Assembly: GCA_012932865.1 (NCBI GenBank)
Contig: SAXG01000151.1
Span: 1 to 46,266, forward strand
Length of the DNA: 46,266 nt
Direction of reading: 5' to 3'
Source of the DNA: Amylostereum areolatum
Lineage: Eukaryota > Basidiomycota > Agaricomycetes > Russulales > Stereaceae
Positions within the stretch are counted from its first letter, which is position 1. Every line of letters starts with the position of its first letter. A program made the position numbers and the translations under genes. Below, in pieces: positions 19,546 to 30,916 of this stretch. The notes beneath the pieces were generated by a model. It saw only the letters and a program-made list of their open reading frames with translations, ran no database searches and was not told the DNA's origin.

Positions 19546-21230
19546 ATGCCTCCGCTGTCTCCCCAATTTTCTCCGCCGTCCGTCATCACAAACCGCTCGA
19601 GAACCCCCGCTGCATTCCACGACACCGCCGTCGATCCAATGCCCGTCATTTCTGAAGGTCCGTCCTCTTACTTTCCACCACCTTCTTCGGCGCAACCGTC
19701 CACCGACCGCGTCTTCTTCCACCACAGAATTCCAGCCCGACTCCCCTTCCACCGCCGGGCCTAGCACTCTTCGTGGCATCTCGCCCTTGGATGACCAGTC
19801 CGAATCGATTTCTCGTCAGGCCTTCCGTCGACGCTCCAGCCGGCTGGAGCAGTGGCTGGAGGCCCAGTTTTCGGCGCCGTCGAGCGCGGCAGGGGTCAAG
19901 CCAGGCACATGCGGAGGAGATGGATATCTGACCCATCCGGGGATATATGCGTCTCGAGCGAGAGAAAATGACGCCGATGAACTTTCTACGCTCGATTCTT
20001 TCGTTCTTGTTGACGAACACACCTCCGGCTCTCCGTCCCGACTTGACTTGGACGACGTCTTTCGGGTGGGTTCTCCTCACGTGATCCGTCCCTCGTCGTT
20101 GCAATAAATCTCACCGATCGTAACATAGGCCGTTGATATTTCCTCGTCCCCGCCCCCCGCACGCTCCGCCCCCGCCTCCGTTCCCGCCCCCACAACACCA
20201 ACGCGCCCCCACTCCGCCGTTTCCCTCCGCAAATTCCGATTCTCACTCTCCCCCGCCCGTCTCCCCCCCGCTTCTCTCCGCGACCCCGCTTCACCCACCG
20301 TTTCCCGTTTTACCCGCCCGGATACTTCAATGGGCCACTCCCGTGGCTTCTCAGCCGACCCTGCCCCAGATTACTCCCTCTCTCAAGACGGTCCGTCCAC
20401 GCCACGCACCTCGCGCTCGGGCTGGAAATTCAGGCGTGCCGCCGTCCTCGGCGCGTTCTCCTCCCCGCAACCTTCCACTTCGACGTCGAGCTCCAGCCCC
20501 GAGCCCGCGTCCTCTTCCGACATGCTGAACATCGCCAGGCCCAGCTTTTCCTCCTCTCGGACATTTTCCTCAAGTAACACGGGCACTTCCACCGAACTTT
20601 CCACGCCGCATAAGCGGACGAGGACTCCCAGTCGGAGCTCCTCTGCCACCCGTTTTAAGGCTCCTTCTCCCTCTTTGTGGTCGTTGCCCCTCCACGCGTC
20701 CCACATGAACGATCCTCCGGGATCCGAGACCATGCTCGCGTCGGAAAAGCCGGGATCCATCCGAATACCGTTCATGCTCAAAACGCCCGTCGCCACCTCT
20801 CCCACTCTCCGCCATGTCCCCAGCATGCTCCCGCTCCCCAGCAACAGACGGAAGAAGAAACTCGTGATCAGCGGCATCGCCATGAACGACAACCACCGCG
20901 TGCAGAACGTGCGGCGATGGTGCGAGGTACGTACGCGCCGACGCCACCACACGCTCCGCCTCGTTGACGTATTCCTTACGCGCGTCTGTGTGCATAGACC
21001 TTTGGCGAAGTCCATCAAATCTCGCGCGTGAAGAACGGCGACCTCCACGTGGAATTCCGCAAGGCAGAGGTCGCTGACACGGTGCGCCTTTTTTCTCCTA
21101 ATAATATCGATCCTCGGGCGCATGGCTGATCGTCGCTCCCTATGCATAGGTGTGCCGACTAAACGCGCGCGTGTACATTGCCGACGTGGGCAGTGTCGTC
21201 TTATCTTGGTATTCGGGCAAGAAACATTGA
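19546..21230 (+). CDS. Ser/Pro-rich protein with C-terminal RRM-like domain
   Basis: Five exons: 19546-19657, 19728-20065, 20129-20926, 20998-21081, 21150-21230; introns 63-71 bp; 470 aa. Most of the protein is disordered and rich in Ser, Pro, Arg and Thr, with an early helical piece SSRLEQWLEAQFSAPSSAAG and the acidic stretch DELSTLDSFVLVDEH. The last 80 residues resemble an RNA-recognition fold: KKKLVISGIAMNDNHRVQNV, RRWCETFGEVHQISRVKNGD, LHVEFRKAEVADTVCRLNAR. Conserved RNP aromatic residues are weak, so protein binding instead of RNA binding is possible. Function unknown. The Helitron ends 171 bp upstream of the ATG and may have replaced or altered the promoter. Confidence 0.75.
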
Positions 21231-23030
21231 CTGCAGTTTACGATTTTTTTTGGTGCGTGCGACTCGCGAACCATGTCTGGTCGCCATCCTCACCCATCCT
21301 TCCTTTCCTCAGGTGTTTGGACATTGAACGATTTCTTTTCCTCCCTTGTCGCCTTCACTGTATTTTTTGCATTTCCACGACCGCACTATGACCGCGCCAT
21401 GCCCCATTATGACCCCCTCCGCCCTCTCTCTATGCTGTCACGTAAGTCTCATTTCCACGTTCTCACACTCGATGCTTCGGTTCTCATCGTCGAATTTCCA
21501 GCCGCCCCCATGCAATGTCACCTGCCCCTTGTTCTCGACCCCGTCCTTGCCCTTACCCTACCTCCTTGCACATTGCTTTCCCCTTTTGCCCCCTGCTATA
21601 CATAGTTCGACGTTCCCTTCCGCCACCTTTCCATCGTTAATTCCCGCAGGCATCCCACCTTTTTGCTTCCATCTTCACGCCCACCGTCCACGGTTACGTC
21701 CTACACGAATCGCATCCTCGATACCCCCCGTCTTGTCCCTCGGTCCCGTCCGCCGAGTCGCGTGTTCGATATATAGTATAGCTAGCTGCCCCTCTCCCTC
21801 CGAACTCGCTGTGTATCTTACTCATTCTACTCCCCGCAGTGCCTGCGTTTCGCATCTCGATATAAACGCTGTACATATCTCACTTCCTCGCACAATACCC
21901 GAGACCTGTGAACAACTCGATTAACAAATCCCCATGCTATCTGTCCGACCTTCGTCGTTTCCCTCCGTCGACTCCGCCCTTCAAATACCTGCTTTGAAGT
22001 GTACGACGCTGATTCAGTCCTGATGTCGTACCACTCACGTAAGTACTTCTAGCGGACTTGCCGAGGGCAGCCAAGTTGTGTAACGACGTCCCGACCCCGC
22101 GCGAGATGACGCTCATGACGTCCGCGGAGTCCGTTCGTCAGATCTATGGCCGAACAAACTCGTTGCCCTTTCCGTAAGACGACAATCTTCGCCGCGGCAT
22201 CGAGTCACACGACCCGTTCGTACGGATTTTACCTCACGATGACCTACGATGACCTACGATGACCGACGTTCATTAACTCATTGGTTCGAGCAAACACGGC
22301 GTGCGCGTAAAATCCCCCGCGGCACCCACGACTCGCCCACACCACTGTCACCACACCCCTTGCGTCAATGCGACGATCTCGAAAGATCCTTCAGATAGGC
22401 GTTCGTACCTTGCGATCGGCGGTCGATAGCGGTGGTGGTTCTGCATCGTGCGCGAAGATCCGGAGGGAGGTACGTGCACACGATACCGGCGATGCGGACT
22501 CGCTGAGGCGTGGCCACAAAATTGTTTGTTGGCGAATTATTGCTGGTCCTGGTCCTGGCGGTGGACAACCTCCCGGTGCTAATCGATGAATCCGACGCTG
22601 GTCATATTCGATTTGATCTACGGGGCCAAATTGTCGTGGAGGATGGAGATGAGAAGGGCGAGAAATGATGATGTGTACCAATGTCAATGATGTTTTTGGA
22701 TGCAGGTGTATGTGGTGTGGTTATCAAAAAAAGTCTGAACAAGTGCGATGCTAAACGATTTCAGGCCATTAAATGCTGTAAAATGCAAAAGGAGGAAGGA
22801 AGAGATAAAGGAGAGAAATAAGGGGAGGAAGATAGGAAAAAATGAGAGTATGGGAGTAAACCAGTCAGAGAAGCGTCATTGAAAACAAAGTTGGAAGCGA
22901 AAAAAAGATACTTTTGGCGGCCGACTGGTCCTGCCCAATCCGACATAGGTGTCCGGGAGCATCTACGCAGCACCGCTTCCACCATCGCATCCCAGCCTCT
23001 GCACTGGCGAGATGAAGTCGGCGACGCAGT
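21231..23030. other. 1.8-kb stretch without a recognised gene
   Basis: The stretch lies between two convergent genes. Positions 21260-21900 are strongly pyrimidine-rich on the + strand. A short tandem, GACCTACGAT repeated about twice, lies at 22241-22262. Two overlapping ORFs at 22368-22589 (+) and 22391-22687 (-) have no family similarity. A purine-rich tract at 22785-22860 precedes the 3' end of the RNA-binding protein gene. Long 3' UTRs or a non-coding transcript are possible, but nothing in the sequence proves one. Confidence 0.4.
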
Positions 23031-26000
23031 TTACCGGAGAGAGACCGCAGTACCATTGGTCTCCCCGTATGGACGGGAACGACGCCTCTCCGAAGTACCG
23101 GCATGAGCATCCGACCGTGGTGCACGAGCCCCGCCACCCGAAGACATGTGGTTCATTCCGTGAAACATGGCATTCACGTTCTGGGTGCCAGCAGCTTGTG
23201 GTGCAGTCATAAATGCGGCAGAAGCGTGGTGTGATCCGACGCCATGCATGGGGAAGGAGACCGGGGGAGGGTACCATCCCATTGGAACTTGGGTGGCCAT
23301 CGGGTAACCGCGCACCATCTGCGGCACTTGAACAGGAGGGTACGCGTAGGTGTAGGCTGGCCAAGAGCTTGGTGCCATGGGCGATGCAGAGGCTGAAACT
23401 GTCTGGTCCGATGTCATAGATTGCGAGGGAGCATATGACGGCGTGGCCATGTATTGGGTGAGAGCATCTGGTGGGTAGATGGGTGTATAACCATGCTCGC
23501 CGTGGGTGAACCCCGTAGGAGCCAAAGGAGCCTGGCGCTGTTCTTCCCCTTCAGTATCTTGAGAGGCCTGGAACTTATCGCCATTGGGTACAGGGCCCGG
23601 CGGCGCCATGACCGGGTATGCATGGTAAGGCATATAATGCTGGAATTTTGACGATGTTAGCTTCACGATGAAGGTCGAATACAAAAGCACGGACCTGCCA
23701 GTGGTACGCAGGGGGTGTAACGGTCGACGGACTGTTTCCTTCATGCGATCCAGGAGCCGGTTGAGGAATCACATGTCCTGGCGCATACGTCGAGGGAAGA
23801 GGCATTGGGTATTGGTACGGATGTGCGAGCCAAGGATGGGAAGCATAATATCCAACATTGTTGACGGGATAAGCGAAGGTTGACTGGGAAGGCATAGGTG
23901 CCATGGGGTAGGAAGGAGTGTGGGGGATGTCTAAGGGGGACGTCTGGGAAACGAAGGACGGGTCCGAGGTATGAACATTCGGAGCCGTCCGAGGACGGGA
24001 ATCAATGGACCCAACGGGGCTGGAGCTTGACTGAACGCTGAAAACGTCACTGCCATCTGTGCGCGTAGATCCACGTATTTGGACGGGGCGCTCAACGAAT
24101 TCCCGGTTAGACGGTTGTACGGTACCGCCCTGTCCATGAAATTCGAAGTCAGGACGGAACGTGCGTTGGCGCTGGTGCTGGTGCTGGTTCTGGTATCTTC
24201 CTCGGTCATTTCCACCATACCTAAAGAAAGTGCGCGGAGGATGACTTTCGCGGATTTGAACTCGGATCTGCCGTCCCTCGTACACGCGATTATGCTGAAT
24301 TGCAACGATGAGACGTCGAAACAAGTATGGCAAGAAATTACACGCACCTCTCTCAAAACTGCACGGGAAGAGGAGTGGGTGTCTTGGTATTTTACGAAGG
24401 CGAACGCAGATTTCTTGTGAACTAGATGTGAAAGTCATGAGCGCAACCCAGGAAAAAAACAGGAAGACAGCGTACCAGGACGGATGAACTTGACGTTCTC
24501 AATGGGACCGTATTGGCCGAAAACTGTCCTGACCCTACCGTCATCCCAAGCGTTCGGACCAAACATTTCCATACCGCCTATGAATATGGTGGTTGGATCG
24601 AACTTTTTATGGCCAGCGTAGAACTCTCCACGGTGAGTCAAGGAGGTATCATCTTCCCCTTCAACCTGGATTGCGTGGAAGACCTGAGGACAACCGAACC
24701 CGGAACCGATCGGAGTGACGAGTTCGCTGCCAGCGTCTGGCGTTAACAACATGGGGTCCTCAAGGGTAGTTGCCCTTGCCATCGACATTGATTCGATAGC
24801 CGTGGTGAGTGACTGCATAGAAAGGGCTGGGGGCTGGGATGGAGCAACCAGATCAGGGGTTTTATCACCATCGTCGGAGTCAACCGATGCTCCTGCGGTT
24901 TCAACCTCGGACATTGTGGACTGCACAGGGTCTGTAGTCGACGTCGACCTGAGATACGTATTAATGTCAAGACTTTCGCAATAAGAAACCCGACTTACTC
25001 CTTGGTCATGGAAAGACAGCGGGCACCGAGGCGACGATCCAACGACGGAAGATGTGCCACCTCATATCGACCTGTATCTTGCAAAGGAATGGTAGGAAGC
25101 AAAGGAGCTTCATGACCAGGGAGACTGGGAAGAAAGGATCGGGGAGTTTGAGGGCTCCGAAAGGCGGTGGGAGAACTAGGCATGCTAGACGAGGTTTTAA
25201 AGTTAGGGGGTGCGACCGACCATTCGCCATAGTTGACGACTCCGTCGGACTCGTCAAGAAGCGTGTCAACGGAGGAACCGAAGGCTGCCCCGCTACCTGG
25301 GCGGGATGGGAGCCGAGAAGATGAAGATGAGCTGCCCTTCACGTTTGCGGGGCGCGTTCCGGTAATAGAGTCCATGGTGAATCTCATAGGGGTTAACTGG
25401 ATGGGTCGGGTGTGAGGGCCAATGATACCAGACTGTCCAAGTGGGGAGGGCCAATGAAGAGGAGTTCCTGTGGAGCTGTAGTGCTCGCGGCGCGACGGCG
25501 TCGAGAAAGGCGATCGTGTGGCAGGATCGTATTGAGGTCCGCCGGAACGCGAGCCAGCGTTATGCGCCCATGACACCGACAGATGGGGCACTGTACGAAG
25601 AGTCTGTAACGTATGTGAGAAGAGTAACCAGAATGTGTGAAATGACCAACCATAAGGGCGGACATGCAGTCGTCGCGATGCTCCCACTTGGCCTCCCAAC
25701 AGCCATCGTCCATTCCCGGAGCCCTGTCTGTGTCATGAGGCGGGGGGAAACGATGTGCTAAAAGGTTGATCTGTTGATCACAAACGAAGATTGTGCTGAG
25801 GTAAACGACGTACTGCTGTCGGTCACTTCGCTACGCTGGTATGGTTTGAAGTATTCGATAGGGCCAAAGGCAGAAGCGAGATCGTGCATAGTCTAGGACG
25901 CAATCAATCCCAAACTGGACGAAAGAGATGCGTGAACGAGATTATACCTGTGCATCGTATTGAAGGGATGCCGCAGTGAAAAGCAGACCTTCCTCCTGAG

Positions 26001-26889
26001 TACCTGCGGTGGATCGGCGCGGTCCGTCGGTAGACCGGTCGTCAGATTGGCATGCCTCCGCGTTGTAGAGTACTGTGATATACCTGGTGGAAGTCATGGA
26101 TTTAGTGTCGAAAAGAATGGTAGTAATCTGGGAGACCCACTTGGCTGCGCGCCGTCTACAGAGCTTCATAGCTTTGGCGGGCTCGATGGCCACGGCAGTA
26201 CCGGCGATGAAAGTGTCGGGATGAACTTCGGTAGGTGCTCTATGGACAGTTGGTCAGACCATGGATGCATTTATGGAATCATGGAAGAAAACCCTTACTT
26301 GTACGATAATAGTAACGCCCTGAGAGAACGCGCCTGCTCAAAGCGCAGGTTGCGACCCATGAAGGGCCCGGGTGGCTGGTCGCGAAGAGTGGATATGAGC
26401 TGAGCAGCGGACTCTGAGTTCTGGAAGAAAAGTGCGGTTAGAGAGTGGATATATGCGCCAAAGGCGGTGATATATATAAATATACCTTGCACTGAACGAA
26501 GGCGCATGCGCCGCCGCGGTTGTCGCGGATGACCTTAACCTGGTTGATATCCGTGTAGACGGAGAGATAGTCCGTCAACTTTTGGCTGATCTCCGCGTGG
26601 TCCACGTCGGGAGGCAGGCTATTGAGAACGGCGTGAGTGGAGGACATGGTAGATTGAAAAAAGAGAGAGTAAAGTACCTGCCGACGAAGACGCTGGCGTC
26701 GTGAGAGATCCTGTCGTCGTTTTTTGTTGGGGAGAAGGAGTGAGGAGGAGGATGAGTAACATCCGCCGATGGAGCGAGCGTTTGAACAGATGGGCCACGG
26801 GTTGCCGAGGTAGAATCGGGAGGAGAAGAGAGAAGAGAGTCAAAGCGAGTGCCCCATGTTCTGGTTCCGGAGAGGGACTTGGTGGACAT
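23031..26889 (-). CDS. Large RNA-binding protein with two RRM domains
   Basis: Eleven exons (minus): 26678-26889, 26486-26618, 26299-26420, 25948-26239, 25814-25892, 25651-25757, 24999-25603, 24476-24948, 24348-24421, 23695-24294, 23031-23639; introns 47-65 bp; 1101 aa in one frame. RRM 1 begins at about residue 69: DASVFVGSLPPDVDHAEISQ with RNP1-like GGACAFVQCK. A middle domain contains KLCRRRAAKWVSQITTILFD and LRTVPHLSVSWAH. RRM 2 is split by introns: TTIFIGGMEMFGPNAWDDGR, FGQYGPIENVKFIRPG, KKSAFAFVKYQ and NRVYEGRQIRVQIRES. The last 350 residues are Pro/Gln/Tyr/Met-rich and disordered. The layout fits basidiomycete mRNA-binding regulators, but I cannot name an ortholog. It is well separated (1.0 kb) from divergent RPB6. 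Confidence 0.87.
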
Positions 26890-27912
26890 TGCGAACGGCG
26901 AGGGTAGATGGGGGGGCACTGGAAAGTAGAAATGGCGAGGTGAGAGAGAAGAGGAAGAAGGAAAGGAAGGAGATGATGGGAGAACGCGTGGGGGGTGTCC
27001 TGTTAGGGATGGAACGTTGCATTCGATTTGCCCACTTCTGCTCGGATCCCCGCCTCTTTCCCATCGGTCAAATCCGTGGAATTCATTCGCGGTCATTGCC
27101 AGCAGCAGCGCCAGCGCCAGCGCCACCATCCGAGGCCTCTCCTTCGATCGTCCGTTCCTTCGCGACCGTGCACAGAACCTTCGCCCGACGTCGTCCACAA
27201 TCCGATCCAGCGCGTTTCTCTTCCCCGTTCCCGCTTCGAAGACACCGACGATCGTGTGCAACCCGTCGTTCATCCCGCTCTTCATTACCGCATTCGTCAA
27301 CTTGCCGGGCTTCTCTTATGGTCGAGAGCGTACTTGACGTATCCACGTGCAGATCCTCTTCCCGGGTTTGACTCACCGTGCTCGTTGCGAGTAGCAAAGC
27401 GTTGACCGTCGTGGGCCATAGAAGCAGCCATGCCCCGGCAAGCTGGGAAAACCCCAGCCGTGCCACCACGGAGAAGGAGAAGCCCATTTAACCATGCTTA
27501 TCCCCTATTTGGATTCGCCGCTGAAGTCGCTCGAGGCAACTATCGTTGACGTCGAGACCGCTTCTCGATAGCCAAGACAGTATCATTTCATTTATCTAAA
27601 TGAAAAGTCCAAGATGGGCAGGATAAGCACAACACCGACGGGTCAAGTCAACGTGCATCATACCATCGTCCAAGAGTAGAAAACCGCTGCCTTGAAATGA
27701 CCGTCAGTTTCAAGCCAAGTCGACGGAACTCGGCGCGCAACGCGTGTCACATCACGAGGAACGATGTCACTTCCCGTGACCACTCGCGACGCGATTCCGA
27801 CGCTCTTGCCCACGACAAGTCCTCCTTCACAAACGCTCTAGCGGTCCCCTCACCCTATTTCTACCTTTCATCTTGTATAGTCCGCTCTGGTGCCCCATAA
27901 AATACTGCAAAA
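26890..27912. other. 1.0-kb divergent intergenic region
   Basis: This holds the 5' regions of the RNA-binding protein gene (-) and RPB6 (+). ORFs such as 27028-27405 (+) and 27083-27487 (-) are mutually antisense, low in complexity and without family similarity, so I read this as promoter and leader sequence. A CTTGTATAGTCC TATA-like site lies about 45 bp before the RPB6 ATG. Confidence 0.45.
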
Positions 27913-28549
27913 ATGTCTGACGACGGCTACGATGGCGGCGGAGGCGACAATTTTGACTACGAGGGCCCCGGCTTCAACGACGATGCATTCGTGCGTTTTG
28001 TTCGTCTCATCCGATGCAGCCTCCTCACGAGAATGACCGCATGTTCAGGATGACAACTATGATCTCCTTGCACAGGACGTGCAGGACGGTCCAGCCGAAG
28101 ATGGCATTCCCGAGATCCAGATGAACGGCATCGAGGGTCTCAACGGCGCGGACCTTGACCAGGAGATGGCGAACGGCGACGCACAACAGCCGACTGCAGG
28201 ATCGGGTACAGCGGGTGCCTCAGGCGAGCGCATGCCCAATAAAGAGCGCGTAACGACTCCCTACCTCACAAAATACGAACGGGCGCGCATATTGGGGACG
28301 CGGGCATTGCAGATTAGGTGCGCGACAGTTTTTTTGTTTCCTGCTCAGTCCGATCATGCTAAGGCGTCTGTGGCGTTGGGCGTGCGCAGCATGAATGCGC
28401 CCATTCTAGTACCACTGGACGGTGAAACGGATGCGTTGCAAATCGCGATCAAGGAGCTCTCCCAGCGCAAAATTCCCCTCGTCATCCGACGTTACCTTCC
28501 CGATGGCAGTTTCGAAGATTGGAGTGTTTCCGAGCTCATCAGCGATTAG
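27913..28549 (+). CDS. RPB6: RNA polymerase subunit RPABC2 (Rpb6)
   Basis: Rpb6 is a small subunit shared by RNA polymerases I, II and III (yeast RPO26). Exons 27913-27990, 28049-28317, 28390-28549; introns of 58 and 72 bp; 168 aa, against about 155 in yeast. The N-terminal half is acidic and poorly conserved ([19 protein letters not shown]). The conserved half reads [20 protein letters not shown], then [53 protein letters not shown]. The second intron is 72 bp and stop-free, so the unspliced frame stays open and inserts 24 residues between ALQI and SMNAP; the conserved block shows it must be removed. Confidence 0.95.
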
Positions 28550-28884
28550 TCCGTCTTCTGTATTTTTTACATTGTGTGTGTTTTTTTGGTCCTAGGGACT
28601 TGTATGTGCTCCTTTCTTCCGTCGCATCGTTTTCCGCACCATGTTGTCCGTCTACTCATTCGCAGTGTTTATGCAATCACCTATCCCCACCCTCGTTCGA
28701 ACCCAACTCTCCTACTCTCGCCTCGGTCGTCGGAGTCACAAAAATTAGGCTACGCGTCATCTAGTATGTGCAAGGAGGGTATATACATGCTCAATCATAC
28801 ATTATCGTAATAATTTATATGGTACAAGCACTGTCTGGTGTGTATGTGTGATGCATCGTCCATGCAAGGTCTCATGCAAGGTCT
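28550..28884. other. Intergenic, convergent 3' ends
   Basis: This 335-bp stretch separates the stops of RPB6 (+) and the sirtuin (-). It is T-rich just after RPB6 and has a CATGCAAGGTCTC direct repeat near 28861-28884 beside the sirtuin stop. No gene was recognised. Confidence 0.5.
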
Positions 28885-30600
28885 CTAGTCCACCACATCC
28901 ACGATAACGTCCTTCCGCGCACGACGATGGGCCCTGGAAGTCGGACGAGGAGGCATGACCACTTCGACTACGCTCTTCACTCTCTTCAACGTCGACTTGG
29001 ACCTCTTGGAAGTGACAGTCTTCATCGGAGGATCCTCGTTGGGACTGCCTTCTTCCAGGTTGTTCGTGGCATCGCCGAACAGCAGTCCCCGCTCGTCGGC
29101 GGGTATCTTGGACCTCACCGACTTGACCGACTTGCCCTTGGTCGCCTGCTTCTTAGACGGACTGCACTCTCCATCCGCGTAATGAGAGGTCGACGTGCGT
29201 CGTTTGGACGGACTGCTGCAGGGTTTGTGGGGAGGCGCCGCACAATCCTCGATGGGAGGTGGGATATTCTCCATCCCACGGGCAACCTTCTTGGTATCTG
29301 TAATCAAAGGGACGGCATCAGCGATAAGAACAAGGTTGAGGCGGGCAGAATAGTGACTTGCTGGTGCCTTTGCCCCCGGACACGTCCTTCACGAGCCGAA
29401 AAGCGTCTCCCGTGTCCTCGACGGCCTCCTCTAACGTCTGCTGCACCTCGAAGTCCCCTGGAATCGCCTTCCTCCAGTCCCGCAAGACCATCCCCGCCCA
29501 CTCGTCGGTCTCTCCCGCCACGTGATAGTCGATGATCCCGTTCCATTCGCTCCCAGGTGGTGTCTTGTTGACAAAGACGACTTTGTATGCGTCCTTGCGC
29601 GTAGGCGGTTTGTTTGATGACGGGTCATGAAATGGCGCAGAAGCGTGAACAGATTTAGCAAATTCCTTGACCAATTTGCGGAGGCCGTGTACTTTGAGGG
29701 ATGTGCCCATGATGATGAGCATGTCGGGCTTGCGAGAAACGTCGGCGGATTGGATACAGCCAATGTCGTCACCAAGGGGATGTGCCTCGTCGTACAGAAC
29801 GATGGCTGGACGAAGAGTCCCAATTTTGAGAGGTCGCGCAGCGCGCGCAAGGCGAGCTTCAGCTAAAAGAGTGAAACGTGAGCATATACACGTGCACGAC
29901 AATCGGAAGAGCGCTCACATCGAAGGGTACACTCCGGGCAATCTGGGGGAAGACCCTCGTCAAAGAGTCTCAGATATTCTTCCGTGCAAGGGAGATCCAC
30001 TGAACAGAAAGTGCAACGGACGCGATGGATGTCGCCGTGGAGCTGGACGTTCCGTACATCCTTAACGCGAAGCTTTGATTTGCCCTTGCCACTCGTTCGC
30101 ACCTCCTCGCTAGAGGAACCTGCCAGCCCTGCGCGTTCCTCGAGGCCATCGATGTTTTGTGTATATGACCGCAACAGTTTCTTCTTCGTGTCCAGCGTCT
30201 TGATGAAGTGGTGCGTGGGTGAAGGAGATGCGACGTCGATAGACTGTTTCAGCTGAGAGATGAACGTGTAGAAAACGGAGGTGGACGCGGGGTCGCGGAA
30301 TAGAGAAGCGTCGAAGAGGTCGCGGCCCTTCATCACGACGTTCGGATACTGTTTCTTCACGAGGTTATACAGCCCGTCAGAGGAACGAAAATCCTAAAGG
30401 TCAGGGAGGTCCATAAGTTTCAAGATATACAACCAGACGCGACTGGGGCCACAAACAGGGATTCCACATGAGCAGGAGATGCCCGCGCCGGTGACCACAA
30501 CAATCTTCTTGCTTTTCGCTACGGCGAGCGAAAGACTTTGCAACGTTCTTCTGGAGGCAGAATCAGAGCCCTCAGGCTGGAGGTCCAAGGAAACAACCAT
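28885..30600 (-). CDS. NAD-dependent protein deacetylase, Hst3/Hst4-type sirtuin
   Basis: Class I sirtuins of this branch remove H3K56 acetylation after DNA replication; that role is inferred from the subfamily. Exons (minus): 30457-30600, 29919-30393, 29362-29862, 28885-29297; 510 aa. The NAD pocket is VVTGAGISCSCGIPDFRS, followed by SYTQNIDGLEERAGL, the catalytic His in VQLHGDIHRVRCTFC, and a zinc knuckle of two CxxC pairs (CTFC, CPEC). The block LRPAIVLYDEAHPLGDDIG and LIIMGTSLKVHGLRKLVKEF point to Hst3/Hst4. The C-terminal 130 residues are basic and Ser-rich. The last intron, 29298-29361, has a GC donor (A|GCAAGT) and a TTACAG acceptor; only that choice keeps the C-terminal frame. Confidence 0.92.
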
Positions 30601-30916
30601 GATGAGGGGATGTGCGGAGGAATGGTAGTGGGTGGTCAGAACAGAGGCGGTTCAACTCAAAAGGGGCGCCTCCAGGTCCAAAACACTTTAAACAATGGCA
30701 CGTGACCAGCAGTAAACGCGTCCGACACGCGTCTACAACCCGTGGACGTTCCCATCAGCATCATCTCCGTCTTATCTCCGAGTAGTTCAACCACTTTTGT
30801 AGATCGCAAAGTTATCGGGAAAAGCTCAGTATTACTCGATTTTGTGTATGTACTCGACTGTAGGTAGAACATGGCTTTGTGGAGGCCAGGACCTCACTTT
30901 TCATTACCCCCTGTCA
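30601..30916. other. Intergenic, sirtuin promoter side
   Basis: This 316-bp stretch lies between the sirtuin ATG (-) and the upstream RNase T2 stop (-). It should carry the sirtuin promoter and the RNase T2 3' UTR. The ORF at 30657-30872 shows no family similarity. Confidence 0.5.

Noticed and set aside
19381..21147. Minus-strand ORFs opposite the RRM-like gene
   Set aside because: They arise from the GC- and Ser/Pro-rich composition of the + gene; they cross its introns and lack family similarity.
22241..22262. GACCTACGAT tandem as a CRISPR-like or satellite array
   Set aside because: Only about two and a half units without spacers; simple slippage explains it.
22284..22300. GGTTCGA as a tRNA B box
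   Set aside because: No matching A box, acceptor stem or cloverleaf could be drawn around it.
26840..27487. Overlapping ORFs on both strands between the RNA-binding protein gene and RPB6
   Set aside because: Low-complexity, mutually antisense and without motifs; best read as promoter and leader DNA.
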